A stretch of 12,507 nt of DNA, taken from positions 1 through 12,507 of the forward strand of contig JAWOHT010000285.1 in assembly GCA_046485045.1 (NCBI GenBank). The letters are read 5' to 3'. Below are positions 5,665 through 12,507 of the stretch, piece by piece. A model generated the notes under the pieces. That model worked only from the letters and a program-made list of their open reading frames with translations, had not been told where the DNA came from and searched no databases. How positions within the stretch are numbered: the first letter of the stretch is position 1; each line of letters opens with the position of its first letter. The position numbers and the translations under genes were made by a program. Source of the DNA: JAFGPL01 sp046485045. GTDB lineage: Bacteria; Bacteroidota; Bacteroidia; Bacteroidales; UBA10428.

Positions 5665-7800
5665 ATGTATAAAACATATCAGAAAACAATTCAATTAATT
5701 GACGGAAGAACCATAACCATCGAAACCGGTAAACTGGCCAAACAGGCCGACGGTTCGGTAGTGGTTAAAATGGGAAATACCATGCTGCTTGCAACTGTTG
5801 TATCAGCAAAAGAAGCAGTTGAAGACCTTGATTACATGCCCCTTCAGGTAGAATATAAAGAGAAATATGCTGCTATTGGCAGATTTCCAGGTGGTTTTTT
5901 AAAACGTGAAGCCCGGCCCAGCGATTATGAAATATTGATTTCAAGGCTTGTTGACCGTGCCCTGCGCCCTTTATTCCCTGACGATTACCATGCCGAAACT
6001 TTTGTAAATGTAATGCTGATAAGCGCCGACAAAGAAACAATGCCCGACGCACTTGCCGGACTTGCTGCTTCGGCTGCACTGGCTGTATCCGACATACCCT
6101 TTAACGGGCCAATTTCAGAGGCAAGGGTTGCAAGAATAAAAGGGCAGTTTGTTATAAATCCCACTTTCTCGCAACTTAAAGAGGCCGATATTGACATAAT
6201 AGTCGGCGCCACCTATGACAATATTCTTATGGTAGAAGGCGAAATGGACGAAGTTTCTGAAGAAGATATGCTCCAGGCCATTATGTTTGCACACACCGAG
6301 ATAAAGAAACATTGCAAGGCGCTGATGGAATTTGCCAAAGAAGTTGGCACTGCAACAAAGAGGTTATATTCACACGAAACCAGCGACGAGGAATTAAAGA
6401 AACTGGTTTGGGATAAAACCTATGATAAAATATATAATATTGCCAAAACCACCCCCGGCAAGCACGAAAGACACGATGCTTACGAAGTTGTGAAACAGGA
6501 ACTCCTGGCATTATTTACCGAAGAAGAAGCCGAAGAAAAGAAAGCGATGATAGACCGTTATTTTCATGAAGTTGAAAAAAGCGCGGTAAGGAACCTTATC
6601 CTTGATGAAAGAGTAAGGATTGACGGCAGAAAGACCAATGAGATAAGACCCATATGGTGCGAAGTAGATTATCTGCCTTCGGCTCATGGCAGTGCGCTTT
6701 TTACCCGTGGTGAAACTCAGTCGCTTACAACCATTACACTTGGCACAAAACTCGACGAGAAAATGATTGACGAAGTGCTGATAAAGGGTTCAGAAAAATT
6801 TGTATTGCATTATAATTTCCCTCCTTTCTCCACCGGCGACGCAAGAGGATCACGTGGCCTTAGCCGCAGGGAAATAGGGCATGGCAACCTGGCCCATAGG
6901 GCGCTCAAACGAATGATCCCTGCAGATAACCATTACGCCATCAGGGTGGTATCCGACATTCTCGAATCAAACGGTTCTTCCTCAATGGCCACAGTGTGCG
7001 CAGGCACCCTGTCGCTGATGGATGCCGGTATTAAATGCAAAAAACCGGTTTCAGGCATCGCGATGGGACTTATCACCGATACAAAAACAAAAAAATATGC
7101 CATTCTTTCTGATATTCTGGGCGATGAAGACCATCTTGGTGACATGGACTTTAAAGTTACCGGCACCAAAAACGGTATAACAGCCACCCAGATGGACATA
7201 AAAGTAGACGGGTTGTCTTATGAAATACTCAAAGAGGCTTTGGAGCAGGCAAAGGCTGGCAGGCTGCATATTCTTGATAAGATGCTCGAAACGATGGCAG
7301 AACCTCGTTCAGACTATAAACCGTTCGTGCCACGACTGGTTCAGATAAAAATACCAAAAGACATGATTGGTGCACTCATCGGCCCGGGTGGGAAAGTTAT
7401 CCAGAAAATACAGGAAGAAACGAATTCAACAATTGTAATCGAAGAAATCGACAGCGTAGGCGTGGTTGATATATTTGCCGCCGACAAGACCTCTATTGAT
7501 GCTGCACTCGCAAGGGTAACGGCCATCGTGGAAGTTCCTGAGACAGGCAAGGTTTATAAAGGCACTATCAAATCTATTACTGCATTCGGCGCCTTTGTTG
7601 AAATACTTCCCGGCAAACAGGGATTACTGCACATTTCGGAAATCTCGCACAGAAGGTTGCAGGATGTAAAAGAAGAGCTTAAAGAAGGAGAGGTTGTTGA
7701 GGTGAAATTACTTGAAATTGACCCGAAAAACGGAAATCTGAGGCTTTCAAGAAAAGCACTTCTGCCAAAACCCGAAAATACCGGCGAAAGACAAAACTAA
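5665..7800 (+). CDS. pnp: Polyribonucleotide nucleotidyltransferase (PNPase)
   Basis: PNPase degrades RNA 3' to 5' by phosphorolysis and can add tails; it forms a trimer in the cytoplasm. I start at ATG 5665, which follows an AGAGGA ribosome-binding site, unusual here; an in-frame TTG at 5611 lies inside the terminator hairpin and is unlikely. The product is 711 residues. Order: first RNase PH domain (about 1-230, with FPGGFLKREARPSDYE), a helical linker (about 235-320), second RNase PH domain (about 325-555, with RREIGHGNLAHRAL and DHLGDMDFKV), KH domain (GPGGK at 573-577) and S1 domain (about 625-695, with KGTIKSITAFGAFVEILPG). Asp489, Asp495 and Lys497 correspond to the E. coli catalytic Asp486, Asp492 and Lys494. 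All domains are intact. It lies downstream of rpsO and is probably expressed by readthrough plus a weak local start; TACTTTTA at 5622-5629 is only a partial -7 match. Confidence 0.97.
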   Translation: MYKTYQKTIQLIDGRTITIETGKLAKQADGSVVVKMGNTMLLATVVSAKEAVEDLDYMPLQVEYKEKYAAIGRFPGGFLKREARPSDYEILISRLVDRALRPLFPDDYHAETFVNVMLISADKETMPDALAGLAASAALAVSDIPFNGPISEARVARIKGQFVINPTFSQLKEADIDIIVGATYDNILMVEGEMDEVSEEDMLQAIMFAHTEIKKHCKALMEFAKEVGTATKRLYSHETSDEELKKLVWDKTYDKIYNIAKTTPGKHERHDAYEVVKQELLALFTEEEAEEKKAMIDRYFHEVEKSAVRNLILDERVRIDGRKTNEIRPIWCEVDYLPSAHGSALFTRGETQSLTTITLGTKLDEKMIDEVLIKGSEKFVLHYNFPPFSTGDARGSRGLSRREIGHGNLAHRALKRMIPADNHYAIRVVSDILESNGSSSMATVCAGTLSLMDAGIKCKKPVSGIAMGLITDTKTKKYAILSDILGDEDHLGDMDFKVTGTKNGITATQMDIKVDGLSYEILKEALEQAKAGRLHILDKMLETMAEPRSDYKPFVPRLVQIKIPKDMIGALIGPGGKVIQKIQEETNSTIVIEEIDSVGVVDIFAADKTSIDAALARVTAIVEVPETGKVYKGTIKSITAFGAFVEILPGKQGLLHISEISHRRLQDVKEELKEGEVVEVKLLEIDPKNGNLRLSRKALLPKPENTGERQN

Positions 7801-7812
7801 AAAGAGGCTGTC
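7798..7812. repeat. 15-bp repeat copy at the pnp stop, matching the 5' arm of the 12145 terminator
   Basis: TAAAAAGAGGCTGTC at 7798-7812 is identical to 12144-12158. At 12144 it is the 5' arm of a perfect terminator hairpin; here the complementary arm is missing and TTAAAAATC follows. It overlaps the pnp stop codon. It may be half of a decayed terminator or the end of a lost insertion element. I cannot decide from the sequence alone. Confidence 0.45.
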
Positions 7813-7832
7813 TTAAAAATCTTTAAATGCTC

Positions 7833-7859
7833 ATCCCTGACCCCGATCAGGGATTTTTT
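7833..7859 (+). terminator. Intrinsic terminator downstream of pnp
   Basis: ATCCCTGA (7833-7840) pairs perfectly with TCAGGGAT (7847-7854) across a 6-nt CCCCGA loop and runs into TTTTTT (7854-7859). It ends the pnp transcript. The rest of the gap to 7994 is AT-rich; the only promoter-like site I see there is TACTTTCA near 7919, an imperfect -7 element with no matching -33. Confidence 0.85.
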
Positions 7860-7994
7860 AATTATTTCAATTAATAATAATTAAAAGCTTTCTACCTGAA
7901 GCTGGCTTAAAATGTAAATACTTTCATACATATTCAAATTATTCATTTAATTTTATTGAAAAGTTAAACAGAATACCGGTTAACCCTTAAAAAA

Positions 7995-10115
7995 ATGAAT
8001 AATAAACTCATTTTAACAACATCACTCATATTTTTTGTTATGTCAGGTTGTACCGACAAGCGTTTCGGATACCCCGAAGCCGAAAAATCAAAAGTCTCAG
8101 ATACATATTTTGGAAGAAAGATACCCGATCCTTACCGTTGGCTCGAAGACCCGGCCTCTGAAAAAACAAAGCAATGGATTGCAGCACAAAATGAACTTAC
8201 ATTCGGTTTTCTTAAAAACATTCCTTACAGAAACTTAATCAAAGAACAGTTGACCGGATTATACAACTATGCTAAAATGAGCATTCCGGTGAAAAAGGCA
8301 GGCAAATATTTTTACCTCAAAAACAGCGGATTACAGAACCACGACATCCTTTATATGCAGGAAACTCCTGATAGTGAACCGGTAGAACTGCTCGATCCGA
8401 ATAAATTCGACGGGGAAGGCAAAATTTCCCTGGGTGAATACGCTGTATCAGGCGACGGAAAGTTTCTTGCTTTTTCTGTTTCCCTCGGCGGGTCGGACTG
8501 GCGGGATATACATGTGAAAAACATTGTTACAGGCGAATTATTGAAAGATACTGTAAAATGGGTAAAGTTTTCATCTATTGCATGGCAAAAAGATGGCTTT
8601 TTTTACAGCAGGTACCCAAAACCCAACGATGAGAAAAGCCTTACAGATATGAATAAAAACCACCGTATCTATTACCACAAAGCAGGTACAGACCAGCATA
8701 GTGACAAGCTTATTTTTGAAGCCGCCGGGTTTCCCGATCGTATTTTAACAGCCGGCGTTACCGATGACGAAAAGTTTTTAATCATCGGAGAAGCCGAATC
8801 TACATATGGCAACAGGCTATATATTAAAAATTTGGAATATCCCCATTCAGAATTTATACAACTGATGGAAGATTTCAGTTCCGAAAACCATATCATAGGA
8901 AATGTCGGGAAACAATTACTATTGCTTACAAATAAAAATGCTCCTCGGTATAAACTGCAATCATTGAAGTTTGAAAAAACCAACACCGTTACTCCTGCTG
9001 ACCTCATTCCTGAAACAGAGAACCTTCTTGAAATAATAAATATTGCAGGGGACAAGCTCATTGCCAAATACCTTGTTGATGCACATGCCGAACTCAGGGT
9101 TTTTGACCTTGCCGGTAAATACCTTTGTCAAATCAACCTCCCACCCTTAGGCGATGTAAGTGATTTCAGTTCATCATTCAATGACAGGGAAGCTTTTTAC
9201 ACCTATACATCTTATACCACACCTCCTGCCGTGTATAAATACAACACCTTATCAAACACTTCGGAATTGTTTTTTAAACCAGAAACAGGTTTTGATGAAA
9301 ACAACTTCACTACAATGCTTGAATTTTGCACGAGTAAAGACGGTACCAGGGTACCTTTGTATATAACCTGCAAAAAGGGTGTTGAAAAAAATGGCAGCAA
9401 TCCTTTGCTGTTATACGGGTATGGAGGTTTTAACATTTCTTTGCAGCCCAGATTTTCACCATACATTTTATTTTGGCTCGAAAACGGCGGCATATTTGTC
9501 AACGCCAATTTAAGAGGTGGCGGCGAATATGGTGAAGAATGGTATAAAGCAGGCACCAAACTTCAGAAACAAAATGTCTTCGACGACTTTATTGCCGCAG
9601 CCGAATACCTAATCAGCGAAGAATATACCAATCCGGGTAAAATGGCAATTGAAGGAGGGTCAAACGGCGGACTTCTCATAGGTGCAGTCGTAAACCAGCG
9701 GCCTGAGCTTTTCAGGGTAGCGGTTCCTGCAGTTGGGGTAATGGATATGCTAAGATTTGCAAAGTTCACCATCGGGTGGGCATGGGAAAGTGACTACGGA
9801 TCGGTCGACAATGAAAAAGAGTTTGAAAACCTTTATTCTATTTCTCCTTTGCACAATGTCAACCACGAAAAAGAGTATCCGGCTATTATGGTCACAACGG
9901 CAGAAAGAGACGACCGTGTGGTTCCGGCCCACTCCTTTAAATACACCGCTGCCCTGCAGGAGAAAAAAAACAACAAAAACCCCCTGCTCATCAGAATTCA
10001 GACCGATGCAGGGCATGGGGCGGGAAAACCTGTTAATTTACAAATTGAAGAAAAAGCTGACATCCTTGCATTTGCATTTCACAATCTTGGAATGACCTTA
10101 AAAAAAAATAAATAG
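7995..10115 (+). CDS. Prolyl oligopeptidase family serine peptidase (S9A), predicted lipoprotein
   Basis: This 706-residue protein is a full-length S9A prolyl oligopeptidase, which cleaves short peptides after proline. It starts with a short basic region, a hydrophobic core (residues 5-16) and the lipobox MSGC (Cys19), so it should be lipid-anchored in the envelope; Thr-Asp-Lys-Arg after the Cys is not an acidic surface-export signal, so a periplasmic position is more likely. The N-terminal YFGRKIPDPYRWLEDPASEKTKQW is the family entry motif. Residues about 85-420 form the beta-propeller region that screens substrate size. The C-terminal hydrolase domain carries GGSNGG (nucleophile Ser556), ERDDRVVP (catalytic Asp is one of 639/640) and DAGHGAG (His674), so the triad is complete. 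NANLRGGGEYGEEWY also fits. It stands alone, about 135 nt after the pnp terminator, and lacks a clear promoter. Its natural substrates are unknown; salvage of proline-containing peptides is an inference. Confidence 0.95.
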   Translation: MNNKLILTTSLIFFVMSGCTDKRFGYPEAEKSKVSDTYFGRKIPDPYRWLEDPASEKTKQWIAAQNELTFGFLKNIPYRNLIKEQLTGLYNYAKMSIPVKKAGKYFYLKNSGLQNHDILYMQETPDSEPVELLDPNKFDGEGKISLGEYAVSGDGKFLAFSVSLGGSDWRDIHVKNIVTGELLKDTVKWVKFSSIAWQKDGFFYSRYPKPNDEKSLTDMNKNHRIYYHKAGTDQHSDKLIFEAAGFPDRILTAGVTDDEKFLIIGEAESTYGNRLYIKNLEYPHSEFIQLMEDFSSENHIIGNVGKQLLLLTNKNAPRYKLQSLKFEKTNTVTPADLIPETENLLEIINIAGDKLIAKYLVDAHAELRVFDLAGKYLCQINLPPLGDVSDFSSSFNDREAFYTYTSYTTPPAVYKYNTLSNTSELFFKPETGFDENNFTTMLEFCTSKDGTRVPLYITCKKGVEKNGSNPLLLYGYGGFNISLQPRFSPYILFWLENGGIFVNANLRGGGEYGEEWYKAGTKLQKQNVFDDFIAAAEYLISEEYTNPGKMAIEGGSNGGLLIGAVVNQRPELFRVAVPAVGVMDMLRFAKFTIGWAWESDYGSVDNEKEFENLYSISPLHNVNHEKEYPAIMVTTAERDDRVVPAHSFKYTAALQEKKNNKNPLLIRIQTDAGHGAGKPVNLQIEEKADILAFAFHNLGMTLKKNK

Positions 10116-10119
10116 TTAT

Positions 10120-10172
10120 CAACAGGTTTTACAGTGCCCACACAACCTTCATCTAACATAAACCACCTGTTG
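10120..10172. repeat. Inverted repeat downstream of the prolyl oligopeptidase gene
   Basis: CAACAGGT (10120-10127) and ACCTGTTG (10165-10172) form an 8-bp inverted repeat with a 37-nt spacer. Inside it, CACAAC (10141-10146) can pair with GTTGTG (10169-10174) as an overlapping alternative. No T-run follows, so a standard intrinsic terminator is not supported. The rest of the gap to 10396 is very AT-rich, with a 9-bp AT palindrome at 10199-10218. Confidence 0.3.
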
Positions 10173-10305
10173 TGCCTGCATTAGCAGATTAATAAGACTA
10201 TTATTATCAATAATAATAACTTCAGAAAATTATTTAATTGATTAATAATATCTTTTATTTTTTATTATATTTAACAAAAATTTGAAATTCAATACATCTT
10301 TAGTA

Positions 10306-10336
10306 TTTTATTTTAATGAAAACATTTGTAAGTTTG
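10306..10336 (+). promoter_or_regulatory. Probable promoter of the TPR lipoprotein gene
   Basis: TAAGTTTG at 10329-10336 matches the TAnnTTTG -7 element. The -33 region 19 nt upstream is TTTT (10306-10309), a weak match, but the area is AT-rich as at many strong promoters. The predicted transcript would start near 10343, leaving a leader of about 54 nt. Confidence 0.5.
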
Positions 10337-10396
10337 TATCTTACATAAAAAGCTATACAGAAATTATTTAAAGTGGAACAAATAATCCAATTTATT

Positions 10397-12124
10397 ATGA
10401 AAAAATTTAAACAAAACTACTTAACAATTGTCGTTGCAACAACATTTATTCTTAGCAGTTGCGGAGGCATAAACAAGATGAAGGACAATGCAAATAATGT
10501 GAAGTACTCAGTTACTCCAAGTCCGCTCGAGATGCATGCCGATGAAGTTCAGGTGACCATCAAAACAACATTTCCTGAAAAATATTTTAACAAAAAAGCA
10601 GTAGTTGTTGCTACTCCTTACCTGAAATATGACGGTGGCGAAGTTGAATTAGAACCAACCACGCTTCAGGGTGAATCAGTAGAAGCTAACAACAAAGTTA
10701 TTTCTTATAAGGGTGGCGATTATACCTACACCGGAAAAGTTCCTTATAAAGACGCAATGATGCGCTCGGAACTTCTGGTTAAAATGTCGGCCAGCATTAA
10801 AGAAAAAACACCAATTGAAATTTCCGGCATTAAAATAGCCGATGGTATCATTGCCACCCCCAGCCTGGTAAAGGTTGACCCACAGACCATCATCATAGGT
10901 GACAAATTTGTAAGGGTAACGCCCGAATCTGTAACTGCTGATATACATTATGTTATTAATAAAGCAGATGTACGCGGTGCCGAATTAAAAGCCGCAGATG
11001 TTAAAGGCCTCGAAAAAGCAGTTAGCGATATTCAGGCTAACGAAAGAAAACAATTTAAAGGAGCCAAAGTGTCTGCATATGCTTCTCCGGATGGAGACCT
11101 TGAGAAAATTAACACTCCCCTATCTGCAAACAGGGGAATCTCTGCAGAAAGTTACCTGAAAAAAATGTTTAACAAAGCCAAACTTACCGAGGCCCAACAG
11201 CAGGGTTTCTTAACTGTGATGAGTACCCCCGAAGACTGGGAAGGATTCAAAAAACTGATGGAAGAATCCGATATTCAGGACAAAGAACTGGTATTAAGGG
11301 TTCTCTCAATGTACTCCGATCCTGTTGTTCGTGAAAAAGAGATTAAAAACATTTCTGTTGCTTTCAAAGAAATTGCCGATAAAATTCTTCCTAAACTTCG
11401 CAGGTCTGTAATGAGCCTTGATGTTGAGGTAACCGGTCTTACAGACGAAGAACTGAAAAACCTGGCTTCTTCTGATCCTGATTCATTAAAACTCGAAGAA
11501 ATATTGTATGCTGCCACACTTGTTGACGATCTTAACAGCAAACTTGCCCTATACAAGAAAGCTGCCGCAAATTTCCCCAAATGCTTCAGGGCTAAAAACA
11601 GCGTGGGTGTAATCGAAATGAAACTCGGCAACCTTGATGCTGCAAAAGCTGCATTTGAAGAAGCCGCTGCCCTCAAAGACGAAAATGCAATTAAAAACAA
11701 TCTTGGCGCTATTGCCCTTGTACAGGGCGATGTGGCAAAAGCCGAAGAATTGCTTACAGCTGCTATGGGAGCCGGTGACCAGGTAAGTTACAATCTTGGG
11801 ATTATTAAAGTTAAACAGGGCGACTATAAAGCCGCTGTTAATTACTTTGGAAACAAACCTTCTTTCAATGCTGCTCTTGCCCAGTTGATAAGCGGTGATA
11901 ATGACAAAGCCCTGTCAACCCTTAACGAACTTGGCGATGTTGACGAGGCTGTTGTTTATTACCTGAAAGCTATTGCCAGTGCACGGGGTGGAAAAGACGA
12001 AGGAGTATTCAATAATCTTCGCACAGCAGTTGGCAAAGATGCCACCCTTAAAGCTTATGCAAAGAAAGATATTGAATTCTTAAAATATGCATCAAACGAA
12101 GCATTTACCGGTATAATCCAGTAA
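10397..12124 (+). CDS. Bacteroidales lipoprotein with OmpA-like middle domain and C-terminal TPR repeats
   Basis: I start at ATG 10397 (575 residues); an in-frame GTG 24 nt upstream would put extra residues ahead of a good signal peptide. MKKFKQNY, a hydrophobic core and LSSC (Cys22) make a lipoprotein signal. Residues about 36-185 form a beta-rich domain (YSVTPSPLEMHADEV, then VVVATPYLKYDGGEVELEP) that I recall from other Bacteroidales TPR proteins but cannot name. Residues about 190-350 resemble the OmpA-like fold of Bacteroidales envelope proteins: SAYASPDGD, LSANRGISAESYLKK, a DWEGFKKLM segment and ILPKLRRSVMS. From about 366 to 570 are helical tetratricopeptide-type repeats, e.g. AKNSVGVIEMKLGNLDAAKAAFEEA and NLGAIALVQGDVAKAEELL. 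It is probably a periplasmic scaffold that binds peptidoglycan or partner proteins; this is inference. The gene is monocistronic, with its own promoter and a very strong terminator, suggesting high expression. Codon use is like that of its neighbours. Confidence 0.85.
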   Translation: MKKFKQNYLTIVVATTFILSSCGGINKMKDNANNVKYSVTPSPLEMHADEVQVTIKTTFPEKYFNKKAVVVATPYLKYDGGEVELEPTTLQGESVEANNKVISYKGGDYTYTGKVPYKDAMMRSELLVKMSASIKEKTPIEISGIKIADGIIATPSLVKVDPQTIIIGDKFVRVTPESVTADIHYVINKADVRGAELKAADVKGLEKAVSDIQANERKQFKGAKVSAYASPDGDLEKINTPLSANRGISAESYLKKMFNKAKLTEAQQQGFLTVMSTPEDWEGFKKLMEESDIQDKELVLRVLSMYSDPVVREKEIKNISVAFKEIADKILPKLRRSVMSLDVEVTGLTDEELKNLASSDPDSLKLEEILYAATLVDDLNSKLALYKKAAANFPKCFRAKNSVGVIEMKLGNLDAAKAAFEEAAALKDENAIKNNLGAIALVQGDVAKAEELLTAAMGAGDQVSYNLGIIKVKQGDYKAAVNYFGNKPSFNAALAQLISGDNDKALSTLNELGDVDEAVVYYLKAIASARGGKDEGVFNNLRTAVGKDATLKAYAKKDIEFLKYASNEAFTGIIQ

Positions 12125-12144
12125 CATTCTGCAAAATAGTATAT

Positions 12145-12179
12145 AAAAAGAGGCTGTCAGATACAGCCTCTTTTTTTTT
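12145..12179 (+). terminator. Strong intrinsic terminator after the TPR lipoprotein gene
   Basis: AAAAAGAGGCTGT (12145-12157) pairs perfectly with ACAGCCTCTTTTT (12163-12175) around a 5-nt CAGAT loop, and the T-run reaches nine bases (12171-12179). It is the strongest terminator in the window and, with its A-rich 5' side, could also work on the minus strand. Its 5' arm is repeated at the pnp stop (7798-7812). Confidence 0.93.
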
Positions 12180-12219
12180 CATTCATCATCTATATATTCA
12201 TAAAAGAGAATTTCTGGTT

Positions 12220-12342
12220 CTATTGATTAAACAGCCCCCATAATTCAGGTTGGCTTTTATCATGAATTCCTGCTTTCAGAAACCAAAACCCCCATGTTAC
12301 TTCAGTTTTCTTATTAATCCGGCCCGTAACTTGCAAAAAACA
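12220..12342 (-). pseudogene. Possible decayed coding fragment on the minus strand
   Basis: The region 12180-12507 has no convincing gene. On the minus strand, the frame ending at a TAG (12220-12222) is open back to 12342 and reads, near its end, TEVTWGFWFLKAGIHDKSQP and then ELWGLFNQ, a protein-like composition. A second minus-strand frame, open from the window edge to a TGA at 12396-12398 and then on to a TAA at 12297-12299, includes EYEKLLADLRNYNNQND; the two overlap across a run of six T (minus strand), where a frameshift could have occurred. I recognise no family. This may be the decayed 3' end of a gene lying to the right, or chance. Confidence 0.2.
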
Positions 12343-12395
12343 TCATTCTGGTTATTATAATTCCTTAAATCGGCAAGTAATTTTTCATATTCCCT

Positions 12396-12475
12396 TCAGG
12401 ACTTACGGCCTGTCTTAGCAGCGCGTCGGGCAGGTGCTCTGCCCGCCAGCAAACCTAAGTACCGGACTGTCAGGA
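12396..12475. repeat. GC-rich hairpin block flanked by 6-bp direct repeats (REP/MITE-like candidate)
   Basis: In an AT-rich gap, 12397-12474 is about 63% GC by my count (49 of 78). Its centre is a perfect 7-bp hairpin, CGGGCAG (12427-12433) and CTGCCCG (12439-12445), with a 5-nt loop. TCAGGA occurs at both ends (12396-12401 and 12470-12475), like a target-site duplication. No T-run follows the hairpin, so it is not a standard terminator. Repetition elsewhere in the genome cannot be judged from this window. Confidence 0.35.
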
Positions 12476-12507
12476 AAGGGTGTTTATTTCCAATTATCAA
12501 CTTTTTA

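Noticed and set aside
8672..9067. 131-codon minus-strand open frame inside the peptidase gene
   Set aside because: It is a shadow of the beta-propeller coding region, with Ser-rich low-information content.
10373..10396. Upstream GTG start for the TPR lipoprotein
   Set aside because: It would extend the signal peptide with MEQIIQFI ahead of a standard MKK lipoprotein signal sequence.
11275..11700. 141-codon minus-strand open frame inside the TPR lipoprotein gene
   Set aside because: It is antisense to the TPR region; its Ser/Ala/Leu-rich composition comes from the codons of the sense strand.
1..12507. A defence, secretion or other new multi-gene system
   Set aside because: All complete genes belong to recognisable housekeeping or common Bacteroidota envelope families; I found no nuclease-helicase pair, reverse transcriptase, toxin-antitoxin pair, CRISPR repeats, integrase or tRNA attachment site.

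Overview
The window looks like a chromosomal segment of a Bacteroidota species, most likely from the order Bacteroidales. The evidence is the gene families present (a long-form PurM, a DUF2851 protein, a DUF4369 lipoprotein and a Bacteroidales-type TPR lipoprotein), the near absence of Shine-Dalgarno sites, and several copies of the TAnnTTTG -7 promoter element used by the Bacteroidota primary sigma factor. I see no tRNA, rRNA, CRISPR array, intact transposase or phage gene.

Layout. At 1-581 (minus strand) is the N-terminal part of a lipoprotein with a DUF4369-like domain, cut by the window edge. A divergent intergenic region (582-774) carries one promoter-like site for each direction. A tight plus-strand cluster follows: purM (purine synthesis), prfA (release factor 1) and pyrF (pyrimidine synthesis), with gaps of only 10 to 14 nt. 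DUF2851 comes 65 nt later. rpsO (ribosomal protein S15) has its own good promoter and ends in a strong intrinsic terminator. pnp (polynucleotide phosphorylase) comes next and also ends in a terminator. A lipoprotein-type prolyl oligopeptidase and a lipoprotein with an OmpA-like middle region and C-terminal TPR repeats follow as separate units. The last 380 nt hold a very strong terminator, weak traces of decayed minus-strand coding sequence, and a GC-rich hairpin block flanked by a 6-bp direct repeat.

How the genes fit together. The first half is housekeeping: nucleotide synthesis, translation termination, a ribosomal protein and RNA decay. The rpsO-pnp order is common in bacteria. The second half and the left edge encode three predicted lipoproteins of the cell envelope, with no evident functional link to one another.

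I do not see a new multi-gene system. The best leads are the uncharacterised DUF2851 protein, which has a PD...E-x-H arrangement and a C-terminal cysteine cluster; the Bacteroidales TPR/OmpA-like lipoprotein; inverted repeats overlapping two promoters; and short repeat-like elements downstream of pnp and at the right edge.
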